From Prorocentrum cordatum (lineage: Eukaryota; Sar; Dinophyceae; Prorocentrales; Prorocentraceae), in the NCBI GenBank assembly GCA_963575745.1, contig CAUYUJ010002047.1:549912-613911 (forward strand): 64,000 bases of DNA, read 5' to 3'. Positions 10,104 to 19,675 of the stretch are shown here, in pieces. The first letter of the stretch is position 1. Every line of letters starts with the position of its first letter. A program made the translations under genes and the position numbers. The notes under the pieces are model-generated. The model saw only the letters and a program-made list of their open reading frames with translations. It was not told where the DNA came from and did no database searches.

Positions 10104-10739
10104 AGACAACGCCGGGACCAGGGCGGGGAAGGGGCAGGAAGACACGATGGAGGTGGATGCAAGCGCCCGGCCAGCGTCGCAGTTTCGGGCAGCGGTATGT
10201 GCCGTCAACGTGCGAGGCGCATCTGCACGACAAGCCGCCTGCAGGTCCTGTGGCCTGGTCTTCGAGAGAGTAAGAGCTGCGCTTGTGCACATGGGGCACC
10301 CGCAATTGTCCACGCTGGACGTGCACTACATGTCTGCAGGGCCGGCTGCCGCTTGGTGCGGAGTTCCGGCCGCGTGGGAGAGGCGATGGTACAGGCAAAA
10401 TTGATTGCACAGGAAACGCGACAGGACTCAAGACTCTTCCGACGGCAGCATGGCCTCCAAACCACACGGCCCCCAAACCACGCGGCTGCAGAGGACACGA
10501 CGCGCGATGCTTAGGACACAAATGTACCCTTGATTCGGCAGGGTCGACCTACTTCCCCGGGCCGACTCTACGAGCGCCGAGGCGGCGCGAGCGCAGACGG
10601 CCGCGCGCGAGGCTCCGGACGGAGCAGGAGCCGCCGCTGGGAGTGGGCCGTCGGCGCAGCAGCAGCACCAGCCAACCCAGCACCCTGCGTGGAACGACAA
10701 CGAGCTAGCTGGCGGGGAGTGGTGGGTGGACCTTCCATG

Positions 10740-11090
10740 GGTGACTTGTTTACCACCAGGGCCACTGCGCACGTGCAGGTCCTGGACAGGCTGCGCGGCG
10801 CCGTCCTGCAGGTGCGCTGGAACTCTTTGGAAGTTCGTCGACGCGCCCGGGAACGCGGGGAGGCGAAGGACGAATGGAAGTTCTTCTTGGTGCTGGACCT
10901 CCTCCTCCTCGGCGCCAGCGACGAGGCCGCGACGTGTGCGGAGCTGGAGGAGCGCCTCGCGTGGTTCTGGGGAGCCCACATGGACGCGGTCTGGATGTCC
11001 GTCCGGCGCGGGCGGGAGATCCTACTGGCGGCCGCCAAAAACAACGACAAACAAAGGGCGGCGCGGGTACACACCCTTGCAGCACCTTGA
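10740..11090 (+). pseudogene. LINE middle-region remnant
   Basis: One frame from about 10740 to 11090 gives a plausible globular stretch (VLDRLRGAVLQVRWNSLEV, then KDEWKFFLVLDLLLLGA and LEERLAWFWGAHMDAVW). I do not recognise a domain. Its position between the ORF1 remnants and the reverse transcriptase, same strand, suggests it belongs to the same element. Sequence from 10104 to 10740 has no recognisable feature. Confidence 0.35.
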
Positions 11091-11369
11091 GGAAAAGGCC
11101 GAGCACTGCGAGCCGCGAACAGCACCAGACTGGCCCCACGTACCCAAGAAACTTTGACAAAGACAAAGGCGTGCTTCGCGGCGCCTGCTCATCCACCCCC
11201 TGTCGTTGGAGGGCGCCCCGCTGCCCCCGCCGTAGATCATCGAGATCCTCGAGAGCGCCCAGGAGGAGACTGTGAAGCTGCTGCGGAGGCCCGCCTCTCG
11301 GCGCCCGGGCTGCTCGGCTCCCGCTTGGGCCATCTCGGAGACGCGAAGCTGTGCGCCAAAACGTCAGGA

Positions 11370-11585
11370 TGGCGTTCCGAAGCTACTTCTTGGGCCGTTA
11401 TGGGGCCATCTTGGAGGCCTCTTGGGCGATTTTTGGGCGATCTTTGGGAGCTCTTGGGCCGTCTCGGGCCGTCGGAAGGCCGAAAAGAAGCAAATGTCAA
11501 AACCCTTCAAGAACCTATAGAACATCTGTGTTTTGGGCATTGTTCGGGCCTTTTCTGGAGGCCCTCTTGGAGGCTCATGGATCGC
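11370..11585 (-). repeat. GGCC/TTGG degenerate minisatellite
   Basis: Repeated CTTGGGCC / TTGGAGGCC motifs (minus strand GGCCCCAAGA). The same motif family is at 34.2, 36.2 and 36.7 kb. It separates the middle remnant from the reverse-transcriptase remnants. Confidence 0.6.
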
Positions 11586-12170
11586 CTTCGGCACGCTGCC
11601 TGGCGAGGCCCTGTCCGTGCTCCTCGCCGGGGAGGTCACGGCGCTCCGCAAGGGAGGCGACGGCGTGGGGCCGCTCATCGTGGGTTCCACGGTGCGCCGC
11701 CTGGCCTGCGAGCACTGGCGCGGGTTAGGAAGGAACGACTTCAGGCTGCAGCTGGGGACAGGCAGCGCGGGGTCGGGAGGCCCGGCGGCACCGAGCTCCT
11801 GCTGCGGAAGCTGGAGGCCCAGGCGGAAACCAGGCCCGCGGCAGTTTTCCTGAAGCTGGACCTGGAGGCCGCCTTCCCATCCCTGCAACGGGCGCCCGCC
11901 GCGGCGGCCATGCATAGCGAGACGAGGTGGCCGCAGCGGCCGTCCTAGCCTGGCACGGACAGCCAGTTAGACACCTCTGGCGCGACGCGGGGGGTCGTTT
12001 CTCCACTCGCTCCTGAGCGGGAGGGGGTTCGACCAAGGAGACCCCTTGTCGCCCGCGGCATTCTCTGCGGCGCAAAAGGTTGCCTTGGACAAGTTCCGCG
12101 CGGAGTAGCTCCGCTTGGACGCGCAGGCGAAGCTGCGCAGCCATCTGGACGACTCCTACGGCAGGTCCGT
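11586..12170 (+). pseudogene. LINE reverse transcriptase, frameshifted remnant
   Basis: Conserved reverse-transcriptase blocks appear in order but in different frames. At about 11640-11715 the translation ALRKGGDGVGPLIVGSTVRR matches the fingers block (normally a basic, Gly-rich, R-P-I/L type motif). At about 11795-11895, TELLLRKLEA then VFLKLDLEAAFPSL supplies motif A with its catalytic Asp. At about 12023-12055, GFDQGDPLSPAAFS is motif B. At 12142-12153, HLDD is motif C. Two in-frame stops and at least two frame changes lie between them, so no active enzyme can be made. The GxxQGDPLSP form points to a non-LTR (LINE) enzyme. Function when intact: target-primed reverse transcription of the element RNA. 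Confidence 0.75.
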
Positions 12171-12506
12171 GTCGTGCCGACTTCGGCGTTGGTTTCTGAC
12201 ACCGCGGGGATCGTTCAACCTTGAACGATCGGCCGTCTCCGCAACGTCCAAATGTTCAACATCGAACGATTCTGGGTCGCCCGCGGCGTTCAAAGTTGAA
12301 CGCCGCGGGCGGGGTCGCCGCCGGTCGACACGACGCGAACCTACCGTACCTGGTGGTGGATGCCGCGCTGGCTGCTCTCGCAATGTGCAGACCCTGCAAC
12401 AGGGGCGCTCGGGCCCCACGCCTTTGTGGCCCCCGTGGCTCTGCCGGTGGGCCTCGCCTCTCGGCGTGTGGGACCCGAAGCTCTTCAGGTGGCCCTCGTC
12501 CCAGAC

Positions 12507-12681
12507 CCCAGACCCCCTCGAATAATGAACAAACCATGACGGGAGGTTTTTCCTAATTTTCGGCCTCTGGGGCCCCTCACTGGGCCTCGGGAGCGTCAAA
12601 AAACGACTCAGGATGCAAAGCCGGTCATGGGGACATGTGGGGGTCGACGTAATGAAAAAATCATGACGTCGGGGGCCTGGG
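12507..12681 (-). mobile_element. Family X short element, copy 4
   Basis: Near-complete copy, CCCAGACCCC end to GGGGGCCTGGG end. It abuts copy 5 head-to-head and they share the terminal CCTGGG. Confidence 0.85.
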
Positions 12682-12862
12682 ACCCCCGACGCAATGATTT
12701 TTCCATGACGCCGACCCCCAGAGGTCCCGACCATTCCTCCACGACCGGCTTTGCATCCCGAGTCGTTTTTGGATGCTCCCGAGGCCCGGCGAGGGCCCGT
12801 GGAGGCCGAAACTTAGGAAAAACCTCCTGTCACGAATTGTTCATTCCTCGAGGGGGTCTAGA
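12676..12862 (+). mobile_element. Family X short element, copy 5
   Basis: Starts in the shared CCTGGGACCCCCGACGCA and ends GAGGGGGTCTAG. Copies 4 and 5 form a roughly 355-bp imperfect palindrome. Confidence 0.85.
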
Positions 12863-12891
12863 CTCGTAGCTGTGCGCATGGCCCTCGTAGT

Positions 12892-13729
12892 TCAGCTTGT
12901 GGTTCCCGAAGGTCGCCTGGTGGCGTTGGAAGCTCTGCTGGTGACTGCAGCGGCGCGGGGGGCGCGCTCTCCTCGTGGTCTCTCGGGGTCCGCGTCGGAG
13001 CCCTCGGATGCCAACTCGTACTGTTCAACGTTCTGGTTGTCCCTGTAATCCTGGCGTTTGTGGTAGCCCCGCGGTCCTTAATGGGGCTCCAAGACACACA
13101 AATAGATACACACAAATAAAGGATTCCCCATCTTTTCCCATGTTTTCTGGGTTTTCGCCTTCCCGCCCAATTCCCATATTTTCCAATATTTTCCAATATT
13201 TTCCTGGGACTCGACGATTGATTGTGTCTGTGTGTTTCTTTCCCTCCTGACTGTAATTCCGGCGTTTGTGGTAGCCCCGCGGTCCGTCGAATTGCAACGT
13301 GTCCTCGGAGCACATGTCGTTCTCGAACGCACTGTCGTAATAGCACTCGTGGTAGGCAGCGCGGCCGTAGTCGCACTCGTCGTAAGCGATGCGGGCGTTG
13401 TCCACCGGTACTTCCATCATGATGTGCCTAGTGACCCTTTCGGGCTGCCCGGTCGTGTCTTCCCTGGTATCGGTCTTGGTGGCGAATGTGGTGTCGTACT
13501 TGGGCTGCCTGTTGCGCAGCTCTTGCTCTGGCTGCATGTTACGCAGCTCGTCCCCAGGCCGCACGCTGCGCAGCTCATTCAGTCCTGTAAAAGACGCCAT
13601 CATGCAAACGGTCGCCACGCGGGTCACGATGTCGTTGAGGGGTGGCTTTAGCCCACGTCGCATGCAGTAGCCCGCTCTCTTGATGGCTGCATCTGCTCGT
13701 TCTCCTCTATGGTTGTCCGCAGTCGCCAC
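12892..13729 (-). CDS. Hypothetical protein ORF interrupted by element Y
   Basis: Minus-strand frame from ATG at 13729 (MATADNHRGERADAAIKR) runs through a compositionally normal hydrophilic protein to 13251. It includes two related repeats (ELRNMQPEQ / ELRNRQPKY) and a Tyr/Asp/Cys-rich stretch (YDECDYGRAAYHECYYDS). It then enters the Y element. After Y and one copy of a 35-bp duplication, the protein resumes (RDNQNVEQYELASEGSDADP) and ends at TGA 12892-12894. Removing 208 bases (Y plus one duplicate) leaves 630 bases, exactly 210 codons with the stop. No domain is recognised and there is no signal peptide. Either the gene is broken by Y, or Y is removed from the RNA like an introner. Basis: sequence; the function is unknown. 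Confidence 0.5.
13043..13077. repeat. 35-bp target duplication of Y copy 2 (left)
   Basis: CTGTAATCCTGGCGTTTGTG to CGCGGTCC, repeated at 13251-13285 with two differences. The two copies lie exactly at the ends of the Y element. Confidence 0.9.
13078..13250 (+). mobile_element. Family Y short element, copy 2
   Basis: 173-bp copy with the usual ACACAAATA... left end, TTCCAATATTTTCC interior repeats and a TTCCCTCCTGA right end. Inserted antisense into the hypothetical ORF. Confidence 0.9.
13251..13285. repeat. 35-bp target duplication of Y copy 2 (right)
   Basis: Second copy of 13043-13077, encoding GPRGYHKRRNY on the minus strand. Confidence 0.9.
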
Positions 13730-13854
13730 CGAAGTGGGTAAATCCCATAGCCAAAATTATAAACGCGCGCCCCGGCGGCGCGCTCTGGCCGGCCCCCCCC
13801 TTCCGCGGGTGGTGGGGAACGCCCCCGCCCCCTCCCCGCAGGTTTCTGGACTGG

Positions 13855-14005
13855 CCCTCCTCCTCCTTCCTCTTCCTCCTCCTCCTCCTTCCTCATCCTC
13901 TTGCTCCTCCTCCTCCTCCTCCTCCTTTTCCTTGTCCTCTTCCTCCTCCTCCTCCTCCTCCTCCTCCTCCTCCTCCTCCTCCTCCTCCTCCTCCTCCTCT
14001 TCCCC
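13855..14005 (-). repeat. CCT triplet tract
   Basis: CCT/TCC repeat with TTCCTC and CTTGTC interruptions. From 14006 to 14640 I see unassigned GC-rich sequence, including duplicated GGGGCGACCTGACCA / GGGGCCGACCTGACCA (14405-14470). Confidence 0.85.
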
Positions 14006-14639
14006 CGCCCATCCTGGGGCGCAACACGGTCATCGAGAGAACCCGAAGGGGCGAATGACACTTCCAAGGGCAACACGGCGCGGAGAGGCCAGGAGACACG
14101 AGAGGGGGCCCGAGAGGACCTCATGTGATGGGTGTGTTTATTGTATGTTTTTTTATCGCTCTTACTGTTGGTGAAACTCGTTGCCCTGGGGGGCTGGTAA
14201 CGCTACCGCTTGGGCGGGTTGGAGCAAGTCAGGGCGAAGTTGCGCTGCGATCGCCACGAATGCGCGCGAGCACCGGCATGTGAGGTGTGGGGGTGTCCAA
14301 CCCCCGCCCGCCCCCACGTGCGATCATTACCGTCACCCCAGGGGGAGGGGGGCACGGGTACCAACCGTTGCGTGCTGATAAACAACAGCAGTCTCAGGGT
14401 GCCCCTGATCTTGAGGGGGCGACCTGACCACTGCTCGCGACCGCCCCAGCGGGGCCGACCTGACCATTGCCTGCGACTGCACGAGGAGGACGCAGACCCT
14501 GCTTGTTTCGCCGCGCCCCTCCGTCGCCAACCCGGGGCAGCCTGCGCGAGCAGCGCGCGCCCGCTCGGCCACTCGTTGAGCAAGAACCGACCGTCCCGGC
14601 ATTCCTATAGTCCTACCACAAAATCTTCTTAGTACCCAA

Positions 14640-14772
14640 ACATGTTCTAAGAACAACAGCAACAACAACAATGTTCTTAGAACATTAAACCGATATGTTA
14701 AACCGAAACAGTCCCGGCCAGAAATGTTCTAAGAACATGTTGTGGAAATCTCAGAAAAGGTTCTTAGAACAT
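14640..14772. repeat. Cluster of four 13-bp palindromes
   Basis: TGTTCTAAGAACA or TGTTCTTAGAACA occurs at about 14642, 14670 and 14725, and the variant GGTTCTTAGAACA at about 14759, around a short CAA run. I cannot assign a function; the arrangement could be a protein-binding array or a set of short insertions. Confidence 0.7.
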
Positions 14773-14799
14773 TGTTCGGTAGGGCTATAGGCGAGCCCT

Positions 14800-15050
14800 T
14801 TGTGGGCCCCGGAGACGGCAGGGCCGTTTTCTTCACCGTTTCCAGAAACATGTCCCTTGAAAATGGAAACGGTAAAAAAACGGCGACCCGAAACGGCAAC
14901 AAAAAAAACGGCTCCAGGATTGGAACCGGAGCCGGAACCGGTCAAAAAACGGCGACGGACCCGGTAAAGAAACGGCGTCGGAACCGGCAGAAAAACGGCA
15001 AAACGGAACCGGTAAAAAAACGGCCCTGTCGTTTCCAGGGCCCACGAAGG
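14800..15050 (-). mobile_element. Family Q MITE, copy 2
   Basis: Same family as 4733-4974 but inverted. Ends CTTTGTGGGCCC and GGGCCCACGAAG; GGCGAGCC is present just outside both ends (about 14791 and 15051), an 8-9-bp target duplication. Confidence 0.85.
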
Positions 15051-15371
15051 GCGAGCCAGCACGCTTCGTCACTGCTTGAACTCGAGCACGGCGCGGGCAG
15101 GTGAGGCTCCGGCCTGCGGGCCGAGCTAGCCTCGCCCCGCGCCAGCGCCGCGCAGCTCGATGGCGCTCGCCTCCGCCGCCGGCCCGCCGCGCAGCGCGCG
15201 CTGCCGGCCCCGGAGGCGGTGCGCGATGCCGAGGGCCGCGGAGAGCAGGGCCAGGGCGGCAACGCGCAGAGGACCATCAAAAGCTGATCGCACGTGCCCC
15301 TGGATTTTTCTGGGCACTGCGCTGCCAGACGTGCTCGCGTCGTGAACAGCATCGGGGCGGGAGCCTGGTGG

Positions 15372-15496
15372 GCCGTTTTCGGCCTCCGGGGAGCCCTTAC
15401 CAGGCCCAAGGAGTGTCAAGAAACGACTCGGGATGAAGTGCCGGTCCTGGGAATGCGGTCGGGACTTCTGGGGACCCCGTGTAGAAACAATCTGGG
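15372..15496 (-). mobile_element. Family X short element, copy 6 (truncated)
   Basis: Retains the GGCCTCCGGGGAGCCCTTAC core through the AATCTGGG end but lacks about 50 bases of the distal end. Upstream 15060-15370 has no recognisable gene. Confidence 0.7.
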
Positions 15497-15547
15497 CCTC
15501 CTCCTCCTCCTCCTCCTCCTGCTCCTCCTCCTCCTCCTCCTCCTCTC
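15497..15547 (-). repeat. CCT triplet tract
   Basis: Short CCT run starting immediately at the end of the X copy, as also seen at 2673. Confidence 0.85.
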
Positions 15548-15649
15548 CTGTCTGGGATGATGTCATGCCGAGCGCTGTCGTTCAGTGTCGGGCCCCGTCG
15601 CCACATCCGATCGATCCAGCTCGAACAAGCGCCGCGGAAAGATTGGGCC

Positions 15650-15831
15650 TACAGTCGGGGCGTTGACCTGAGGAATCCTAAATAAGGAACGAGGCCCCTT
15701 TTTTTCCCAGAAGTTACACTTCGAACTCCCATGGAAAACCTTATGGAAACCTAAGGCAAGCTGTAGAACAATCAAGGAACACCGAGCCCCTCCCCAACGA
15801 AAAGGGTTCCTTCATCAGCGCCCCGACTCTA
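15650..15831 (+). mobile_element. Family V MITE, copy 2
   Basis: TACAGTCGGGGCGTTGACCT left end and TCAGCGCCCCGACTCTA right end; interior AATAAGGAACGAGGCCCC. Confidence 0.85.
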
Positions 15832-15931
15832 GGGCTCTGGTCTTGATTTTGCGTGTTGCTGCTTGTTCTCCACGCCGGATCTCAGGGACAGTTGGCACAT
15901 ACGGTTGGGACTCTTGCGATAACAAACTAGG

Positions 15932-16093
15932 GTTAGGTCGGGCACGTCCTCCCACAGGCGGATTTTGGAAGACAAGTGAAACACAGCCCAAAAGCATCCA
16001 GCAACGACAAAAAAATAGTCGAAACATCACTCCCACACTATTTTGTTGACTATTTTTGGATACTCCTCCTGTAGAGGGACACGCCCGACTTAA
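15932..16093 (+). mobile_element. Family T MITE, copy 1
   Basis: About 160 bp, A/T-rich interior. Ends TTAGGTCGGGCACGTCC and GGGACACGCCCGACTTAA form an inverted repeat of roughly 28 bases. A second partial T-like end (GGGCACGTCCCCCTACAGGG) follows at 16097-16120. Confidence 0.85.
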
Positions 16094-16212
16094 ATTTAGG
16101 AAGGGCACGTCCCCCTACAGGGGATTTGTTTCGCGAAAAATTGTCAATACCCCACAAATGCCTTGAAATTGCCAACGAATGCTCAAACAATGGTCCCTAG
16201 ACTGTCTTTTTA

Positions 16213-16383
16213 TCGGCGGTGGACAAACTTCCCTTTAGTAAACGTCCCCTTAAAGAAAACGGCCTGGGACCGAAACCAACGGACCTGGACCCGCAAAAAT
16301 GACGGCCGCGACGCCCTCTCGCGAACCGACAACGGCCAATGCCTCAATCGAAGTGTCAGGGTGGGAGATCTGTCCAACCCCGA
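16213..16383 (+). mobile_element. Family U short element, copy 2
   Basis: CGGCGGTGGACAAACTTCC to GATCTGTCCAACCCC, with the conserved CGACGCCCTCTCGCGAACCG core. Confidence 0.75.
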
Positions 16384-16392
16384 TTTTACGGT

Positions 16393-16433
16393 TTCTGAAT
16401 CTTCCTCCTGTAGGGGGACAAGCCCGACTTAAG
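16393..16433 (+). mobile_element. Family T MITE end fragment
   Basis: TTCCTCCTGTAGGGGGACAA followed by GCCCGACTTAA is the right end of a T element. Its partner end is probably near 16100, with the U copy inside it. Confidence 0.6.
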
Positions 16434-16435
16434 TT

Positions 16436-16663
16436 GGACGCCCGAGTTATCTGGGGTAACTCGGGTCCGGGGTAACTCGGGTTTGGGTTCCCGAAAAACG
16501 AACCCGAGTTAGCCCTGACCCGAGTTACCCCTGATGATTTTGGGGCTCTGGACGCCCGAAATATCCGGGGTAACTCGGGTCCAGGGTAACTCGGGCTCGG
16601 ATTCCCGAAAAACGAACCCGAGTTAACCCTGACCCGAGTTACCCCTGATGATTCGGGGCTCTG
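16436..16663. repeat. Family S tandem dimer, locus 2
   Basis: Two 114-bp units (16436-16549, 16550-16663) closely matching the dimer at 9877-10103. Both loci contain exactly two units. Confidence 0.9.
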
Positions 16664-16696
16664 ATTACTATCTCTGAATTTTCCTCCTGTAGTAAA

Positions 16697-16866
16697 ACAG
16701 GGCTAGGATCGGGATCAATCGCTCCAGAGCGTTCTGGAGCGCTCTCAGAGCGTTCCGGAACGCTCTGGAGCGGCCGCGGCGCCCAATACATCCTCCAAAC
16801 CCGCCGATTCTCAGAGATTTCGAGTTATCCCGATCCGATTTTGCCCCGATCTTCGCGTCGTTTTCC
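16697..16866 (+). mobile_element. Family Z short element, copy 1
   Basis: About 170 bp beginning AAACAGGGCTAGGATCGGGA and ending CCGATCTTCGCGTCG. It has nested palindromes of CTCCAGAGCG/CGCTCTGGAG. TTTTCCTCCTGTAG lies on both sides (about 16679 and 16863), so Z inserted into a T-element end with a 14-bp duplication. Confidence 0.85.
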
Positions 16867-17275
16867 TCCTGTAGGGGGACAGGCCCGACTTCAGCTCAAT
16901 CAAAGCCAAGGGCACCGTCTGGGTCGACCCTGAGCTCCGCTGCGTGCCCCCAGGCTCGCTCCGCGGGTCCGCGCGGGGCACCTGCCGCCGCGCCCTTTTG
17001 CTCTCCCGACGCGCCCCCAAATGGGACGACGCCGGCAACACTCGCGGCAAACCCCAGGGGGACGTAAGACCTGGGTACCGGGGACTCGGGAATCCCCGAC
17101 GAGGTCGTCAAAAAAACTGACGAGGCCGAGCCTGCATTCTGACGAGGCCTCCCGCTGCAGACATCCCACAAAACTCCTCCTCGTCAAAATCCGAGGCGCG
17201 GTCGTCAAAAAACGATGGCGAACCCGAGTCCTGGCAAACCCGGGTCTTACGCTCCCCCGACAAACCCACGGGTAA

Positions 17276-17639
17276 ACCCCAACCCCTTCGAGCCATGAAG
17301 AAACCACGACGGGAAGCTTTGCGCTATTTTCGGCCCCTGGCAGAACAGGGCTAGGATCGGGATCAATCGCTCCAGAGCGTTCCGGAGCGCCCTCAGAGCG
17401 TTCCGGAAAGCTCTCGAGCGGCCGCGGCGCCCAATACATCCTCCAAACCCGCCGATTCTCAGAGATTTCGAGTTATCCCGATCCGATTTTGTCCCGATCT
17501 TCGCGTCGTTTTACCTGGTGGCCCTTGCTGGGCCTCGGGACCGTCAAACAACAACTCGGGATGAGAAACCGGTCCAAGGGAAGAGGTCTGGACCTCTGGA
17601 GTTCGCGTCGTGAAGAAATCATGACGTCGGGGGCCTGGG
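17276..17639 (-). mobile_element. Family X short element, copy 7, split by Z
   Basis: The X sequence runs 17276-17340, is interrupted by a Z element, and resumes at about 17508 to end GGGGGCCTGGG at 17639. From 16895 to 17275 no gene is recognised. Confidence 0.8.
17341..17507 (+). mobile_element. Family Z short element, copy 2
   Basis: Closely similar to 16697-16866. Flanked by CCTGG on both sides, a likely 5-bp target duplication inside X copy 7. Confidence 0.85.
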
Positions 17640-17999
17640 AACCCTGCGTTCCGCGCCACAGCAGACGACGCCGGAGCCGCAGCAAACCCCACGGCATGCC
17701 CACCGCGCCCGAGGCGGCGTTTGCCCTGGTGCCCGCGGCGCCCGCCCCAAGGGCCGCGCGTGCGAGCAAACGGCGCGGCGACATCTCTTATTTCGTGCCC
17801 ACTATACCCTCCCAGGGGTTCACGACGCATGTCTCCCGCACCCACATCCCCGCCGCGCCGTGTGTTGAGCAGGGACCGATCGCCCCGGCATTCCTATAGA
17901 CCCACCACGCAACGTTGCGAGAACCCCAAAGCGTTCGAACGCCGTCTCAGCCAGAAAGCTTCTAAGAACATTTCGTGCAGACCACAAACCGTCTCTGGC

Positions 18000-18123
18000 C
18001 ATCGCTCGGACGTCCATTTCCTGTGCTTTTTTCGGTTTCGCGCGTGGTTTTTTCGCGAAGCGATCAAGGATGCTCCTCGATGGTCCTCGCCGAAGGATAA
18101 ATGCACACGTCCGAGCGATGCCA
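18000..18123 (+). mobile_element. Short inverted-repeat element I, copy 1
   Basis: Bounded by ATCGCTCGGACGTCC and ACACGTCCGAGCGAT (15-bp inverted ends). A second copy is at 18928-19052. Sequence 17640-17999 is unassigned. Confidence 0.65.
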
Positions 18124-18483
18124 AGGTCTCCGGTGGGCCTTTCAGCCAGGACGCTTCGCCACGGCTCGAGCGTGGCGCCCGCCGGGGGGCGGCGCGGGAG
18201 GCGCTGCCCGCGGGCGCGGGCGGAGGCGGGCCCAGCGCCGGCCGCAGAAGCCCGCTGTGGGCCCCGGCAGGCGTGTGCGTGGATGCAGCTGTTGTGTCCT
18301 CGCGATGGAGGCCCAGATCGTCTTCGCCCACCCGCCGGCGCCCTCGCAGAGGACGCCCGTGATGCTGAGGGGGCCGAAACCTGCTGGCCTGGCGCAAGAG
18401 GGGGGGCAGGCCGGCGGGGGGGGCAGGCTCCTTGGAAGGAGGCTGCCTGTGAGAAGCCTTGCCCCCTGCCCCGACCCCCCTCC

Positions 18484-18667
18484 CCAGAGATCCAACGCAT
18501 TGACCAAAATCAGGGCGGAGGTTTTTCGCAATGTTCGGCCTCCAGGGGCCCTTCCCGCGCCTCGGGACCGTCAACAAAAACGACTCAGGTTGAAAACCGG
18601 TCCTGGCGAATGGGTCGAGACTTCCGGGAACCCCGTTTTGGAAAAATCGCGACATCGGATCTCTGGG
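18484..18667 (-). mobile_element. Family X short element, copy 8
   Basis: Diverged full-length copy with AGGTTTTTCGCAATGTTCGG and CTGGGTCTG end. Sequence 18124-18483 is GC-rich with no supported gene. Confidence 0.7.
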
Positions 18668-18927
18668 TCTGCGCGTAGCCGAACCTGATCGAGCCACTCA
18701 GGTCATAGTAATGACAAGATCTGGGATTCAGGAAAACGGCCCCGGATTCAGACAATCCGTTTTGAATTTAGTAAACCGGCTGATGCGTTTACAAAAAGAT
18801 GTTTTGTCTTGTTTTGGTTCGGCGGCGCCACTTCATACATCCGTTTCCCGCTTTAGAAAATCATCGCTTTATCTCCGTAACCTGTTTTAAGAACGCGCGT
18901 TCACTCACTACCATGACCCACGTTCGG

Positions 18928-19052
18928 ACATCGCTCGGACGTCCATTCCCTGTGATTTGTTGGTTTCGTGCGTGTTCTTTTGTTCACAGGATGATCCAGG
19001 ACGCTCCTTAATAATCGCCGCCGAGAAAAACTGCACACGTCCGAGCGATACC
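18928..19052 (+). mobile_element. Short inverted-repeat element I, copy 2
   Basis: Ends ATCGCTCGGACGTCC and ACACGTCCGAGCGAT as in copy 1. It overlaps the extreme 3' end of the open frame of the histidine-phosphatase fragment, so the last residues of that frame are element-derived. 18668-18927 has no recognised feature. Confidence 0.65.
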
Positions 19053-19236
19053 AAGCGTTAGCCGGTGAGAACCTGTGGCGGCGCCTCCGTCCGCCACGAT
19101 GCCGAGACTGGTCAACACCGCCACCGCGTTCCGGGGGTGCCCTCTCCAGCCCAGCGGGCGCAGCAGCTCCCCGAGGAAGTTGCCGTGGGAGACCAGCGCG
19201 ATGCAGGGCGGCGCCCCCCCTAGGAGACCGACTTCT
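19008..19236 (-). CDS. Histidine-phosphatase C-terminal exon or fragment
   Basis: The minus-strand frame reads CIALVSHGNFLGELLRPLGW followed by HPRNAVAVLTSLGI. V-S-H-G is the form of the second catalytic-His box of the histidine phosphatase (phosphoglycerate-mutase-like) superfamily, and the downstream Asn-Ala-Val is also typical. After about 19056 the frame runs into element I and stops at 19008-19010. A splice acceptor or frame link to the exon at 19500-19675 was not resolved because the GGA tract lies between. Likely substrate: a phosphoester; specificity cannot be stated. Confidence 0.45.
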
Positions 19237-19362
19237 GACCACGCCCACCTCCCGAGGTGCCCTGCGAGGAGCGGTTTCCAGAGGTGGAGGTGGGCACTTT
19301 CCCCGCCCCTGGGGAAGGAAAAAGTACCCACTTCCACCCCCGAGGGCCTATCATGGAGAAAG

Positions 19363-19492
19363 GAGGAGGAGGAGGAGGAGGAGGAGGAGGAGGAGGAGGA
19401 GGAGGAGGAGGAGGAGGAGGAGGAGGAAGGGGAGGAGGAGGGAGGAGGAGGAGGAGGAGGAGGAGGAGGAGGGGAGGAGGAGGAGGAGGAGG
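19363..19492 (+). repeat. GGA triplet tract
   Basis: Pure GGA repeat between two coding-like pieces of the histidine-phosphatase gene. It is preceded at 19278-19350 by an inverted pair (GGAGGTGGGCACTTTCC / AAAGTACCCACTTCC). It may lie in an intron. Confidence 0.9.
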
Positions 19493-19499
19493 CTGGATG

Positions 19500-19675
19500 T
19501 CAGAAATCGGTCTTCGACCCCCGCCGGCGGAGCCCGCCGCCAGGAGCCGCTGCACCTCCCGCAGGCCCCAGAGCCAGGACAGGAACTGGCCCCAGTCCGG
19601 GTGCTGGTACCCCTCCACGCCGGGCTCGGGGAGCCAGTCGAAGGAGAGCCTCTCGGCCGCCGCGGGGCCCAGGTC
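19500..19675 (-). CDS. Histidine-phosphatase middle exon
   Basis: Minus-strand translation continues from the upstream exon across a putative intron: DLGPAAAERLSFDWLPEPGV, then WGQFLSWLWGLREVQRLLAA. The piece lies between the N-terminal mutase-like segment and the VSHG box, as expected for the variable middle of the family. Its 5' boundary is set by a 17-bp duplicated exon-junction sequence (19671-19687). The 3' boundary is uncertain. Confidence 0.45.

Larger units (their letters stand above)
7090..12200 (+). mobile_element. Decayed LINE-like non-LTR retrotransposon
   Basis: I infer one plus-strand element from the order: spliced leader (7090), ORF1 and coiled-coil remnants (7118-9270), an unassigned middle piece (about 10740-11090), and reverse-transcriptase remnants (11580-12170). 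Several frames are broken. Later repeats interrupt it: the Y element at 9529-9690 with its duplicated flank, the S dimer at 9877-10103, and a GGCC/TTGG minisatellite at about 11370-11585. I did not identify an endonuclease domain, poly(A) tail or 3' end. The alternative is two or more separate fragments in the same orientation. Confidence 0.55.

Noticed and set aside
14640-14772. Steroid hormone response elements
   Set aside because: The half-site resembles AGAACA, but nuclear receptors are not expected in dinoflagellates and the palindrome lacks the 3-base spacer.
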